A stretch of DNA of 64,000 nt from Bacteroidota bacterium (GCA_016711825.1 JADJSG010000003.1:248001-312000), one strand, 5' to 3'; counted from the stretch's first letter, positions 45,797 to 54,816 are shown. The notes: a model not told the origin generated them from the sequence alone. A program made the numbers and translations.

Positions 45797-46939
45797 TTAT
45801 GAGCGCAATTTGATTGAGGCTGCAATGATTTCATCTTTTGAAATGATAAACTTTTCAAGTTTGTTGATTGGAATTCTCAAATGAATAGGTGCTGTGGCAG
45901 TCATAATATTTTCATCAAATCCTGGATTCCATCTTTTTAATCTTACGATGTCTTCATCCAAAATATTTGAAATAGCATTTAGTTTATAATTACCTCTAAC
46001 TTTCAACACAGCCATATTTTCAAGTTCTTCTTGGGTAAACTTTGGTTTTTGTACATCTTCATTTTCTTCAACACTGGATTCATTATTGCCTGCAAATGAA
46101 TTTAATTTAGAAAAGTCTGCTTTGGGTGGTTTAATACCTTTAGGGATATTGCCAAAATTCAATACATTACTAAACTTATCTAAAATAATTGAAGTAGCGA
46201 TAAATGCCATTACATGGTTTTGGGTTTCTTTTGGAAGTCTTGATTTGATATCCCAAAAACTGCTCCCTGCACCACTATTAATGGCTCTGATAACAGGTGC
46301 CGGGCCACAATTATAAGAGGCAATGACCAACAAATAATCGTTAAACATACCATAGAGTTGTTTCAAATACTTAGCAGCTGCTTTGGTGCTTTTATAAAAA
46401 TCCATTCTTTCATCTACACCTCCATCTACTCTTAAACCCAACATTTTAGCTGTTCCCGCCATAAATTGCCAGGGACCAACTGCACCCACAGGCGACACTG
46501 CATTACAGTTTAACGCCGATTCGATAATAGCGAGTGATTTCATTTCCCGAGGCAAATTATAACTTTTCATGATGTTTTCAATCAATTTAAATTGTCCTTT
46601 ACTTCGTGATGAAATACGGCTTATTCTTTCCCCATGGTTATTATGATAGTTTCTTATATAGTCATTGATAAAATCGGCAAAAGGGCCAAATAATGCACGA
46701 CTTACATTAAAAGTTGACTTGTTAGATGTTTCAGTTTGTTTAGGCTTTCTTTTTATTAAACGACTTGTGTCAGAAACAGAGGCTGGGTTAATGTAAACTT
46801 CACCTTTCTGTTCTTTAATTTTTCGAATTCTGCTTGTATCTGTAATTTTAATAACATATACCGAGTCTTTTGATTTACTAAACACATGACCATTGTTCAG
46901 TGCACACAATAATATAAATAAATTGATAACTCTATTCAT
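45797..46939 (-). CDS. Lytic transglycosylase (MltD-like, SLT domain)
   Basis: A 380-residue exported protein. I place the start at the ATG at 46939; the frame opens at a TTG 15 nt earlier, but an AAGGGGGG purine run directly before the ATG looks like a Shine-Dalgarno site, and the signal peptide (MNRVINLFILLCALNN) begins there. The SLT domain (about 110-260) has the catalytic Glu in SLAIIESALN, then NAVSPVGAVGPWQFM, SYNCGPAPVIRAIN and NHVMAFIA, as in MltD-type cleavers of peptidoglycan glycan strands. The C-terminal part (VRGNYKLNAISNIL...RLKRWNPGF) reads as a LysM-like wall-binding module. It lies 44 nt downstream of tatA and may share its promoter. Confidence 0.9.
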   Translation of the reverse strand: MNRVINLFILLCALNNGHVFSKSKDSVYVIKITDTSRIRKIKEQKGEVYINPASVSDTSRLIKRKPKQTETSNKSTFNVSRALFGPFADFINDYIRNYHNNHGERISRISSRSKGQFKLIENIMKSYNLPREMKSLAIIESALNCNAVSPVGAVGPWQFMAGTAKMLGLRVDGGVDERMDFYKSTKAAAKYLKQLYGMFNDYLLVIASYNCGPAPVIRAINSGAGSSFWDIKSRLPKETQNHVMAFIATSIILDKFSNVLNFGNIPKGIKPPKADFSKLNSFAGNNESSVEENEDVQKPKFTQEELENMAVLKVRGNYKLNAISNILDEDIVRLKRWNPGFDENIMTATAPIHLRIPINKLEKFIISKDEIIAASIKLRS

Positions 46940-46983
46940 TTTCCCCCCTTGCAATATTTTAAATTTAAAACAAAAAAAATGTA

Positions 46984-47190
46984 CTAATTATTTTCCTTTT
47001 CTTTCATCCCAGCTTCTAATTCAGTTTTGATATTGTCTTTTGCATCTTTAAATTCACGCATTCCTTTACCAAGTCCACGCATAAATTCAGGTATTTTACG
47101 ACCTCCAAAAAGTACGAGTACTGCTAGTGCAATGATAATCCATTCAGAACCACCAGGCATACTAAGTAACAAAGTGTTTAAAACTGTCAT
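46984..47190 (-). CDS. tatA: Sec-independent (Tat) translocase subunit TatA/E
   Basis: A 68-residue protein with an N-terminal membrane helix (WIIIALAVLVLFGG, about 17-30), the characteristic FGGRKIPEFMRGLGKGMREFK hinge and amphipathic helix, and a charged tail (KDNIKTELEAGMKEKENN). This is the pore-forming subunit of the twin-arginine pathway, which exports folded proteins. TatC is not in the window. A purine-rich AAGAAGGAA precedes the ATG, and a TATATTTG promoter lies 21 nt upstream. Confidence 0.93.
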   Translation of the reverse strand: MTVLNTLLLSMPGGSEWIIIALAVLVLFGGRKIPEFMRGLGKGMREFKDAKDNIKTELEAGMKEKENN

Positions 47191-47211
47191 TTCCTTCTTT
47201 TTTAATTAAGA

Positions 47212-47219
47212 CAAATATA
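47212..47219 (-). promoter_or_regulatory. -7 box (TATATTTG) for tatA
   Basis: Minus-strand TATATTTG, 21 nt before the tatA ATG at 47190. Confidence 0.6.
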
Positions 47220-47276
47220 CTTAAAGAAAATAACATGCCAAAAATAATTAAGTTAAAGTCTCAAAATATTGTGGGC

Positions 47277-47309
47277 AAAAAAAAACCATCCATTGTGGAT
47301 AGTTTTTTT
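47277..47309 (-). terminator. Terminator of rplS
   Basis: On the minus strand, a stem CTATCC / GGATGG (one G-U pair), extended by A-T pairs, closes a 5-nt loop and is followed by a run of nine T. The G-U pair forms only in the minus-strand RNA, which fixes the orientation. It lies about 22 nt after the rplS stop and separates rplS from tatA. Confidence 0.8.
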
Positions 47310-47330
47310 AAATACGATGGATAAATATAA

Positions 47331-47684
47331 TTATCTAATTCTTTTTTCTTTGATACGAGCTGATTTACCTTGACGTTCTCTAAGATAAAATAATTTTGCT
47401 CTACGCACTTTACCAACTTTATGCACTTCAATACTTTCAATATTAGGTGAATTAATCGGGAAAGTTCTTTCAACACCAACATTATCGCTCATTTTGCGAA
47501 CAGTAAAGGTTTGTGCAGTACCATTTCCTTGTCTTTTGATACAAATTCCTTTGAAAGGCTGAATTCTTTCTTTAGTGCCCTCAACGATTTTATAATTTAC
47601 TGAAATGTTATCACCAGCTTTAAAAGCAGGCATTTCTTTGGTTGTGTTTAATTGTTCGTGTACAAATTTTAAAACTTCTTGCAT
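47331..47684 (-). CDS. rplS: 50S ribosomal protein L19
   Basis: A 117-residue ribosomal protein located at the subunit interface. FKAGDNISVNYKIVEGTKER, IQPFKGICIKRQGNG, TFTVRKMSDNVGVERTFP and VRRAKLFYLRERQGKSARIK are the standard L19 segments. In many bacteria rplS follows trmD; here it is a single transcription unit with its own promoter and terminator. Confidence 0.97.
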   Translation of the reverse strand: MQEVLKFVHEQLNTTKEMPAFKAGDNISVNYKIVEGTKERIQPFKGICIKRQGNGTAQTFTVRKMSDNVGVERTFPINSPNIESIEVHKVGKVRRAKLFYLRERQGKSARIKEKRIR

Positions 47685-47706
47685 GACTATCCTATTTTTC
47701 GGAATG

Positions 47707-47714
47707 CAAAAGTA
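47707..47714 (-). promoter_or_regulatory. -7 box (TACTTTTG) for rplS
   Basis: Minus-strand TACTTTTG, 22 nt before the rplS ATG at 47684. Confidence 0.6.
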
Positions 47715-47811
47715 ATAACTTTTTTAATTAAAATAAAATTAATATGTAGAAATTTAAAAAAATAGTTTGTAAATCTAAGGTATTGCTTTAATTAATTGCT
47801 TAAAAGGGGAT

Positions 47812-48363
47812 TTATTCATTCCATCTATACGTTTTTATATCAATTCCAAGCAATCCAATCACTCTATCAACGACAGTTGAAGCCAGATCTTCAAAGGTTT
47901 TTGGTTTACTGTAAAATGAAGGCGAAGCTGGACAAATAATACCTCCAGCCTCTGTAACCGTTTTCATATTGGCAATATGAATCAAGTTGTAAGGTGTATC
48001 TCTTACAACACAAATCAGTTTGCGTCTTTCTTTGAGCATAACATCAGATGCTCTGCTAATTAAATTATCACTAATGCCATTTGCGATTCGCCCCAAAGTG
48101 CCCATACTACAAGGGCAGATCACCAACGCTTCATAACTGCTACTGCCACTGGCAAAAGGTGCAAAATAATCTTTGATGTCATAAAATTTCATGCCATATC
48201 CCATATATTTTTTATGGCCTAATTCATATTCCCACACATCTTTGGCATTGTCACTCATCACAATACTTACTTCAATAGTTGAAATACGTTGAAGCTTTTC
48301 TAATAATACCTGTGCATAGATTGCACCTGATGCCCCTGTAATACCTACAGCAATTTTTTTCAT
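47812..48363 (-). CDS. ubiX: Flavin prenyltransferase, UbiX family
   Basis: A 183-residue enzyme that makes prenylated FMN, the cofactor of UbiD-type decarboxylases. KIAVGITGASGAIYAQVLLE at the N-terminus is the FMN-binding segment; SGSSSYEALVICPCSMGTLGRIA, then GISDNLISRASDV and KERRKLICVVRDTPYN, are typical. Length is normal for the family. No ubiD is in the window; in menaquinone-making bacteria the partner is expected elsewhere in the genome. Confidence 0.94.
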   Translation of the reverse strand: MKKIAVGITGASGAIYAQVLLEKLQRISTIEVSIVMSDNAKDVWEYELGHKKYMGYGMKFYDIKDYFAPFASGSSSYEALVICPCSMGTLGRIANGISDNLISRASDVMLKERRKLICVVRDTPYNLIHIANMKTVTEAGGIICPASPSFYSKPKTFEDLASTVVDRVIGLLGIDIKTYRWNE

Positions 48364-48405
48364 TTATCAAATATTATACTATTATTGCAATGACAATTAT
48401 AAAAT

Positions 48406-48413
48406 CAAAATTA
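48406..48413 (-). promoter_or_regulatory. -7 box (TAATTTTG) for ubiX
   Basis: Minus-strand TAATTTTG, 42 nt before the ubiX ATG at 48363, in the divergent gap with the thioredoxin-like gene. Confidence 0.45.
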
Positions 48414-48436
48414 CATCACTATTTATTTTAAATGAT

Positions 48437-48967
48437 ATGAATATGAAATATGTTATAAATTTATGTTTATTGGTTTGTATTTCTTTTAGTTTATATGCCC
48501 AAAAAACACAAAATAAAATCAATTGGATGACCGTTGAAGAGGTACAGGAAAAAATGCTCACAGCTCCTCGAAAAGTTTACATTGATATTTATACTGACTG
48601 GTGTCATTGGTGCAAAATCATGGATAAAAAAACATTTACCAATAAATATGTGATTGATTACATGAATGAAAACTATTACTGTATTCATTTTAATGCTGAA
48701 CGAAAAGACATGGTTACTTTTAATAACAAAAAATATGGTTTAGCAACAGGAAGTAAAACAAACACATTGGTGATGGAATGGCTTCAAGGTCAAATCAGTT
48801 ATCCTACGAGTTTATTTTTTGATGAAGGTTTTGTAAACCCGCAACCTGTACCCGGGTATTTAGAAATACCAACGATGGAAATGATTGCAAAATACATTGC
48901 CCAAAACAAACATAAATCTATTCCATTTGATAAATACAAGGCTAGTTTTAAAGGTAGCTGGAAATAA
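48437..48967 (+). CDS. Exported thioredoxin-like protein
   Basis: A 176-residue protein with a signal peptide (about 1-21, SLYAQ) and a thioredoxin fold of the DUF255/YbbN-like branch. The redox motif is WCHWCK in KVYIDIYTDWCHWCKIMDKK, and the cis-Pro is in the SYPTSLFFDE segment. It should act as a periplasmic thiol reductase or oxidase. The ATG two codons further in (MKYV) is an equally possible start. It is divergent from ubiX and converges with clpX. Confidence 0.85.
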   Translation: MNMKYVINLCLLVCISFSLYAQKTQNKINWMTVEEVQEKMLTAPRKVYIDIYTDWCHWCKIMDKKTFTNKYVIDYMNENYYCIHFNAERKDMVTFNNKKYGLATGSKTNTLVMEWLQGQISYPTSLFFDEGFVNPQPVPGYLEIPTMEMIAKYIAQNKHKSIPFDKYKASFKGSWK

Positions 48968-49024
48968 TATCCTAAAACATTTAATACCAAATATTTATAT
49001 TGAGTAGTCTGAAAAAGTTCGGTA

Positions 49025-49090
49025 TAATACCTACACACATTGAATTAAGCTGGAAACCATTGAACTTTTTTTAATGTGTTGATGGTATTA
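49025..49090. other. Long inverted repeat between thioredoxin-like gene and clpX
   Basis: TAATACC (49025-49031) pairs with GGTATTA (49084-49090) and ACACATT (49035-49041) with AATGTGT (49073-49079), giving two 7-bp stems separated by a small internal loop around a 31-nt loop. The right arm covers the clpX stop codon. It could act as a bidirectional terminator for the convergent genes, although there is no clean T run directly after it. Confidence 0.4.
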
Positions 49091-50347
49091 AGCTACTTTT
49101 AAATAGGCATATTTCGATTTCTCGATTCTTTCTTGGGCATATTCTTTAGTTATGATAAAATCTTTACCATGTTTCTGACTGGGTAATTCAAACATTGCAT
49201 CGTTCATCACCAGTTCACAAATTGATCGTAATCCTCTGCCCCCTAATTTAAATTCAATCGCTTTCTGTACAATATAGTCTAATGCATCATCATCAAATTG
49301 CAAATCGATATTTTCGTATTCAAATAAGTGTTTATATTGCTTGATGAGTGCATTTTTAGGCTCGGTCAATATGCGTCTTAAAGCATGGGCATCAAGCGAT
49401 TTTAAATAGGTTACAACAGGTAAACGACCAAGCAATTCAGGAATTAAGCCAAAGTTTCTTAAGTCTAAAGCATTAACATATTGTATTAAATTATCTTTTT
49501 CTAGCTGGGTTTGTTCTGTAGTGCTTTTAAACCCAATCGATCCTGATTGTACTCTTCGAGCAATTATCTTATCAATCCCTTCAAATGCACCTCCACAAAT
49601 AAATAAGATATTTTGGGTATTGATTTTAATCATTTTTTGATCAGGATGTTTACGACCTCCTTGTGGTGGTACCAATACTTCGGAACCTTCAAGCAATTTG
49701 AGTAAGGCTTGCTGTACACCCTCGCCACTTACATCACGTGTAATAGATGGATTGTCACTTTTACGACCCACTTTGTCAATTTCATCAATAAAAACAATGC
49801 CTTTTTGGGCTTGTTCTACATCATAATCTGCTGCTTGTAACAAACGTGACAAAATACTTTCTACATCTTCACCCACATACCCCGCTTCCGTAAATACAGT
49901 AGCATCGGCAATAGCAAAAGGTACATTTAACAATTTGGCTATTGTTTTTGCAAGTAAAGTTTTTCCTGTTCCTGTCTCTCCAATCATGATGATATTAGAT
50001 TTTTCAATTTCTACATCATCTTTAATTTTTTGATTAAGCCTTTTATAATGATTATAAATAGCCACACTTAACACCTTTTTGGCGTCTTCTTGTCCAATTA
50101 CATATAAATCTAAATGCTTTTTGATATCAATGGGTTTATATGAAAATGGCTGGGTTGTTTTATTTTTACCAGATTTTGACTTTGATTTTAACTCATCTTC
50201 ATTCAAACCCAATTCCTGTTCTATAATCGCACTTGCATTTTGTATACATTCATCACATATATTGGCTTTAGCGCCACTGACAATCATCAGCACTTCAGTA
50301 TTGTTTTTTAAACAAAATGAACATTGTAGATTTTTTTCTTTAGACAT
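49088..50347 (-). CDS. clpX: ATP-dependent Clp protease ATP-binding subunit ClpX
   Basis: A 419-residue AAA+ unfoldase that feeds substrates to ClpP. The N-terminal zinc-binding domain has Cys9, Cys12, Cys31 and Cys34; Walker A is GETGTGKT at 123-130 and Walker B IVFIDEIDK. The GYVGEDVE pore loop and the RRVQSGSIGF segment, which contains the second pore loop, follow. Length is normal. clpP is not adjacent. A TATTTTTG box ends 4 nt before the ATG, so its mRNA should have essentially no leader. Confidence 0.97.
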   Translation of the reverse strand: MSKEKNLQCSFCLKNNTEVLMIVSGAKANICDECIQNASAIIEQELGLNEDELKSKSKSGKNKTTQPFSYKPIDIKKHLDLYVIGQEDAKKVLSVAIYNHYKRLNQKIKDDVEIEKSNIIMIGETGTGKTLLAKTIAKLLNVPFAIADATVFTEAGYVGEDVESILSRLLQAADYDVEQAQKGIVFIDEIDKVGRKSDNPSITRDVSGEGVQQALLKLLEGSEVLVPPQGGRKHPDQKMIKINTQNILFICGGAFEGIDKIIARRVQSGSIGFKSTTEQTQLEKDNLIQYVNALDLRNFGLIPELLGRLPVVTYLKSLDAHALRRILTEPKNALIKQYKHLFEYENIDLQFDDDALDYIVQKAIEFKLGGRGLRSICELVMNDAMFELPSQKHGKDFIITKEYAQERIEKSKYAYLKVA

Positions 50348-50351
50348 GTGG

Positions 50352-50359
50352 CAAAAATA
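50352..50359 (-). promoter_or_regulatory. -7 box (TATTTTTG) for clpX
   Basis: Minus-strand TATTTTTG; only CCAC separates it from the ATG at 50347. Confidence 0.55.
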
Positions 50360-50401
50360 AAGTTTTTATTCCCATCTTTGTATTGAGAATATCAAAATAT
50401 T

Positions 50402-50761
50402 ATGCAAATACCTGAAAAGATTGGACATAATTATAAATTTATTGAATTATTAAGTCTTGATTTAATCCATACTACTTTTAAAAACCATAAACTGCTACGT
50501 GTATTTCATCATCATGGTCTTAAATGTAAACAGTTTGATTGCAACAAAGAAGGCAAATACCTGATTAAAGCCCTAAACACAAGTGGAGGCATTCATATTG
50601 ATGTTTATACAGCTCATTTCGAGTTAATGACCATTGACCATATTATACCCAAAAGCAAAGGGGGGAGCAATCTCATTGAAAATCTTCAACCGATGTGCAA
50701 TGCTTGTAATGCGCAAAAAGGAGATAAAGAATTTGTTTTTTCTAAAAACATGATCAGCTAA
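50402..50761 (+). CDS. Small HNH endonuclease family protein
   Basis: A 119-residue stand-alone HNH domain. The core reads MTIDHIIPKSKGGSN, then ENLQPMCNACNAQKGD, giving the catalytic His, the Asn and the Cys pair that holds the structural zinc. An upstream FHHHGLKCKQFDCNKEG stretch adds two more cysteines, as in McrA-like HNH proteins. It is not next to any restriction or phage gene. It is divergent from clpX, 54 nt apart. Such short HNH proteins recur in Bacteroidota without known function. The 253 nt that follow hold no gene I can support. Confidence 0.85.
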   Translation: MQIPEKIGHNYKFIELLSLDLIHTTFKNHKLLRVFHHHGLKCKQFDCNKEGKYLIKALNTSGGIHIDVYTAHFELMTIDHIIPKSKGGSNLIENLQPMCNACNAQKGDKEFVFSKNMIS

Positions 50762-51014
50762 ATACCATATAAATTCATGCAGAATATTATTGGCTAATTG
50801 CTTTCATGTTATTGTATCAAGGATTTTAAAAACGTTCAAAGCATTCATTTTATCTTTTTAATTGAAAAATTGTAAAATATTTTAAGGATAGTAAAAAATC
50901 ACAATTTGTTTTACAATTGATAAGGTTAAATATTTCTTAGCATGCTTAATTAATACCAAAATGAATTTAAATTTGAAAAAACCATAATTATACAACAAAT
51001 TTGCATCCCTGATT

Positions 51015-52043
51015 ATGAATAAACTTTTAATTGAAATTCGTCCATTGCTTGAATATCCTCAGCAAATTGTCATTACGCATCATTATAATGCAGATGCTGA
51101 TGCATTGGGCGCATCATTAGGACTTTATCATTATTTAACGTTGAAAGGACATAAATGCACCGTTATTTCACCCAATTCAATGCCTGACTTTCTTCAATGG
51201 ATGCCAGCCGCTTACAAGGTTTTGAAGTTTGATGAGCAAAAACAGGAAGTCATCAAAGCCATTGAAAAATGTCAACTCATTTTTTGTTTAGATTTTAATC
51301 AATTTTCAAGAACAAAAGATTTAGCACCTTATTTAGAAAAATCAAAAGCCAAAAAAATATTAATTGATCATCATTTAAATCCAGCCCAAACGTTTGATTT
51401 TGGTATCAGCAGACCCTCTAAGAGCAGCACTTGTGAGATGATATTTGATTTAATCAATGAAAATGGCGATAATGCTTTGATTAATTTAGATATTGCACAA
51501 TGCTTATACTCTGGGGTGATGACAGATACCGGTTCTTTTAAATTTCCATCTACCACAGCAAGTGTACATTTAATGGTAGCCGACTTAATGCAAAAGGGAT
51601 TGCATCCAACCCCTATACATCAGGCTATATTAGACAATTATCAAGAAAATAGACTGCGATTTTTAGGTTATGTACTTGCAGAAAAAATGCTCTTATTTCC
51701 CGAATTCAATAGCGCCGTAATTGCTATCAGTAAAGAAGAACTCAATAAATATAAAATTAATACAGGTGATACAGAAGGTATTGTTAACTATCCCTTAAGT
51801 ATAAAAAATATAATTTTTTCTACCTTTATCAGCGAAAGAGATCATGAAATGAGAATGTCCTTTAGAAGCAAAGGTGATTTTAATGTAAATATCTTTGCCC
51901 GAAATTATTTCAATGGGGGAGGGCATCACAATGCTTCAGGAGGACGATCTGATGTATCACTTGCTGAGACTTTAAAAAACTTTAAACAAGCATTAGAAGA
52001 CAACAAAAAACAACTTAAACAATGTTATTTAGATTTACAATAG
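51015..52043 (+). CDS. DHH-family phosphoesterase, NrnA-like
   Basis: A 342-residue DHH/DHHA1 protein similar to bifunctional oligoribonuclease/pAp phosphatase NrnA, which degrades short RNA oligomers and 3'-phosphoadenosine 5'-phosphate. Metal-binding motifs: THHYNADADALGASL (near 20-34), IFCLDFNQ, ILIDHHLNP and SGVMTDTGSFKFP. The DHHA1 substrate motif is GGGHHNASGG near 305. A related role in cyclic dinucleotide breakdown is possible from the family. Its 3' end overlaps the next gene by 22 nt in another frame, so translation is coupled with the FKBP genes. Confidence 0.88.
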   Translation: MNKLLIEIRPLLEYPQQIVITHHYNADADALGASLGLYHYLTLKGHKCTVISPNSMPDFLQWMPAAYKVLKFDEQKQEVIKAIEKCQLIFCLDFNQFSRTKDLAPYLEKSKAKKILIDHHLNPAQTFDFGISRPSKSSTCEMIFDLINENGDNALINLDIAQCLYSGVMTDTGSFKFPSTTASVHLMVADLMQKGLHPTPIHQAILDNYQENRLRFLGYVLAEKMLLFPEFNSAVIAISKEELNKYKINTGDTEGIVNYPLSIKNIIFSTFISERDHEMRMSFRSKGDFNVNIFARNYFNGGGHHNASGGRSDVSLAETLKNFKQALEDNKKQLKQCYLDLQ

Positions 52044-52981
52044 CTTTTATTTTATGTAGTTGCTCTTTGATGGTAGCAGCACAACAAAACCCGACTCCCT
52101 TAAACTTCAAAAAAACAAGTTCAGGTATAGAATATGTTTTTGCCGTAGACAAACCCAATGGTTTAAAACCTAAAGAAGGCGATCAAATCAAAATCAACAT
52201 GGTATCTATCGCAGGTAACCGCTATTTATACAATTCGTTTCAACAAAATAAAGGTAAACCAGTAGAATTTGGGGTGGCCAAACCTGCATTTAAAGGTGAT
52301 ATTATCGAAATTATTTTAATGATGAATGTCGGCGATAGTGTGGTTTGCTTAATAGATGCAGACCAAGTGTATAAAAATACAAAACAAAAAAAACCAGATT
52401 TTATCAAAAAAGGGGATAAAGTGCAATACATGATCAAGTTGGTATCAATAAAAACAAAGGAAGTATTGCAAAAAGAACAACAAGCCAATATCAATAAACA
52501 ATTGAAAGAACAAATGGCTAAACAACAAGCAGAAGAAAAAAAATTGACTGCTATTCAAGATAAAGAGTTGCAAAAATATTTTATAAAAAATAACCTCACA
52601 CCCCTCAAAACACCTTCAGGTTTATATTATATCATTAAAGAAGAAGGTCAAGGTGCAAAACCGATTACGAATGATACCGTAAGTTTAAACTATAGAGGGC
52701 AACTGATAGATGGTACTATCTTTGACAGTAACATTGATTCTGCCTTTAATCATATGACACCTTTCGAATTTCCATTAGGTGTTAATCGTGTAATCAAAGG
52801 TTGGGATGAAGGTGTTGCCCTTTTACCCTTAGGTACTAAAGCCACATTTTATATTCCTTCACGTTTAGGTTATAGTGCACAAGCAATGCCAGGTAATCCA
52901 AATAATCCGAAAGGGATACCTGCAAATTCAATACTCATTTTTGATGTAGAACTCTTAAAAATCAAATCTTTAAACAAATAA
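52022..52981 (+). CDS. Exported FKBP-type peptidyl-prolyl isomerase (1 of 3)
   Basis: A 319-residue protein with a signal peptide (about 1-20, VAAQ). It has two FKBP-like halves: a degenerate N-terminal one (about 28-145) without the catalytic aromatic set, then a Lys/Gln-rich linker helix, then a complete C-terminal FKBP domain (about 195-315) with LNYRGQLIDGTIFDSN, VIKGWDEGVALLP, FYIPSRLGYSAQAMPGN and a closing ILIFDVELLKI. It would assist folding of periplasmic or outer-membrane proteins. The start lies inside the nrnA-like gene (22-nt overlap). First of three tandem paralogues. Confidence 0.9.
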   Translation: MLFRFTIAFILCSCSLMVAAQQNPTPLNFKKTSSGIEYVFAVDKPNGLKPKEGDQIKINMVSIAGNRYLYNSFQQNKGKPVEFGVAKPAFKGDIIEIILMMNVGDSVVCLIDADQVYKNTKQKKPDFIKKGDKVQYMIKLVSIKTKEVLQKEQQANINKQLKEQMAKQQAEEKKLTAIQDKELQKYFIKNNLTPLKTPSGLYYIIKEEGQGAKPITNDTVSLNYRGQLIDGTIFDSNIDSAFNHMTPFEFPLGVNRVIKGWDEGVALLPLGTKATFYIPSRLGYSAQAMPGNPNNPKGIPANSILIFDVELLKIKSLNK

Positions 52982-53007
52982 ACATTTAAAAAAAAACAAA
53001 TTAAAAC

Positions 53008-53874
53008 ATGATAAAGAAATTATCTTTAGCCTTATTGGTAATCACCACAGGTATGTATCAGGCCCATGCCCAAGCAAATAAATATAAAAAGCTACCATCA
53101 AGTCTCGAATACATGATAGTGAAAGATGTGGCAGGCAACAACGCTGTTGAAGGTTCTATGGTAACCATGCATATTAAAACTGTGGTAAGTGGCACTGCAT
53201 TGTTTGATTCTTATGCAATGAACAACAACGAACCAGTACCAGCCCAAATTTCAAAACCGCAATACAATGGTGATGTGATGGAGGGATTAGCCCTATTAAG
53301 TCCTGGCGATAGTGCTCAATTTCGAACACCAGCCGACTCGATTTTTAGAGGTGGGCAAATGCCTCCGAATGTAAAATCTGGTGATACTGTAACTTTTTTC
53401 GTGAAAATGATTTCTGTAAAATCAAAAGCAGAATATGAAAAAGACCAATTAGAAAAATCAGCTAAACAAATTGGTATAGACGACAAATTATTACAAGATT
53501 ATATCAAAAAGAATAATTTAAATGCCCAAAAAACCCCTTCTGGCATTTACTATGTTATCGACAAAAAAGGAAATGGTAAACATGCTACCGCAGCCGATAA
53601 AGTAAAAGTACATTACAAAGGATACAAGTTAAACGGCGAAAAATTCGACTCATCTTATGATCGTAACGAGCCAATTGATTTCCCATTATCAGGTGTTATC
53701 AAAGGATGGACTGAAGGGATACCGATGCTTGAAGAAGGTGGAAAAGGAACTTTATTAATTCCTTCACATTTAGCTTATGGACAAAATGGACCTCCGGGAT
53801 CAAAAATCGGACCTAATGAAGTATTGCTTTTTGACGTAGAATTAATTCAAATCAACCCAGAACCAAAAAAATAA
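53008..53874 (+). CDS. Exported FKBP-type peptidyl-prolyl isomerase (2 of 3)
   Basis: A 288-residue paralogue with a signal peptide (about 1-21, AHAQ). The N-terminal non-canonical half (SLEYMIVKD onward, with KPQYNGDVMEGLALLSPGDS) is followed by a complete FKBP domain (VHYKGYKLNGEKFDSSYDR, VIKGWTEGIPMLEEGGKGT, IPSHLAYGQNGPPG, VLLFDVELIQI). Its C-terminal domain is of the shorter classical kind and lacks the AMPGNPNN insertion seen in copies 1 and 3. The gene lies 26 nt after copy 1 and 19 nt before copy 3, one operon. Confidence 0.9.
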   Translation: MIKKLSLALLVITTGMYQAHAQANKYKKLPSSLEYMIVKDVAGNNAVEGSMVTMHIKTVVSGTALFDSYAMNNNEPVPAQISKPQYNGDVMEGLALLSPGDSAQFRTPADSIFRGGQMPPNVKSGDTVTFFVKMISVKSKAEYEKDQLEKSAKQIGIDDKLLQDYIKKNNLNAQKTPSGIYYVIDKKGNGKHATAADKVKVHYKGYKLNGEKFDSSYDRNEPIDFPLSGVIKGWTEGIPMLEEGGKGTLLIPSHLAYGQNGPPGSKIGPNEVLLFDVELIQINPEPKK

Positions 53875-53893
53875 TCAAACTAAAACTAAACGA

Positions 53894-54793
53894 ATGACAA
53901 AAAATCAATTGATATTAGCTACTATGCTAATCATTACCGGTATGTTTTCATGTACCTCAAAAGAATTTACCAAACTGAAATCAGGCTTGGAATACAAAAT
54001 TGTACAAGACGAAAAAGGAGACAAAAAAGCAGTAGAAGGAAGTATTGTTTCTGTACATATTTTAACTAAAATAGGAGATAGTGTATTATTTGATTCTCGT
54101 AAAAATAATAATAACGAACCAGTACCTGCCCAAATTGCAAAGCCTCAATACAATGGCGACTTGATGGAAGGCTTGATGTTGTTAACAGCTGGCGATAGTG
54201 CTTTATTTAGGGTTTCAGCCGATTCTATTTTTAGAAATGGTCAAATGCCTCCATTTGTAAAAAAAGGAGATACTGTTCATTTTTATGTAAAAATGGTAAC
54301 TGTAAAATCGATGGAAGAATTTAAGAAAGAAGAAGATGCTACAGCACAAAAACAAATCAGTGCAGAAGAAGAAATCATTAAAAAATATTTAGTAGATAAC
54401 AATATCACAGCTACTAAAACAGCATCAGGTATTTACTATACCATTTCTCAAGCAGGCACAGGCGAAAATGCCAAACCTGGTCAAGAAGTTAGTATGTATT
54501 ACACGGGAAAATTGCTTGATGGTACTACTTTTGATTCAAATCAAGATCCTAAATTTGGACATACAGATCCTTTTAAATTTCAATTAGGAAGTGGACAAGT
54601 TATTAAAGGATGGGATGAAGGTATTGCTTTATTAAATAAAGGTGCAAAAGCCAAATTGATAATTCCATCACCCATGGGATATGGTACTAGAGCTATGCCA
54701 GGTAACCCTAATAATGAAAAAGGCATACCTGCAAACAGTATCTTAGTATTTGATGTTACGATGATTGGTGCAAGTGATGTAGCCCAAAAATAA
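53894..54793 (+). CDS. FKBP-type peptidyl-prolyl isomerase, lipoprotein (3 of 3)
   Basis: A 299-residue paralogue whose signal peptide ends in a lipobox (TGMFS|C at about residue 20), so unlike its neighbours it is membrane anchored. The N-terminal half is close to that of copy 2 (PVPAQIAKPQYNGDLMEGLM). The C-terminal FKBP domain is complete: MYYTGKLLDGTTFDSN, VIKGWDEGIALLNKGAK, IPSPMGYGTRAMPGN and ILVFDVTMIG. Last gene of the operon, followed by a strong terminator. Confidence 0.9.
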   Translation: MTKNQLILATMLIITGMFSCTSKEFTKLKSGLEYKIVQDEKGDKKAVEGSIVSVHILTKIGDSVLFDSRKNNNNEPVPAQIAKPQYNGDLMEGLMLLTAGDSALFRVSADSIFRNGQMPPFVKKGDTVHFYVKMVTVKSMEEFKKEEDATAQKQISAEEEIIKKYLVDNNITATKTASGIYYTISQAGTGENAKPGQEVSMYYTGKLLDGTTFDSNQDPKFGHTDPFKFQLGSGQVIKGWDEGIALLNKGAKAKLIIPSPMGYGTRAMPGNPNNEKGIPANSILVFDVTMIGASDVAQK

Positions 54794-54816
54794 TTTTAAG
54801 TTTCTTTAATCTTTAT

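Noticed and set aside
16793..50960. The 10-mer TAATACCAAA at three intergenic places (16793, 48982, 50951) as a dispersed repeat
   Set aside because: The flanks do not match beyond the 10-mer, and a few chance copies are expected in AT-rich sequence of this size.
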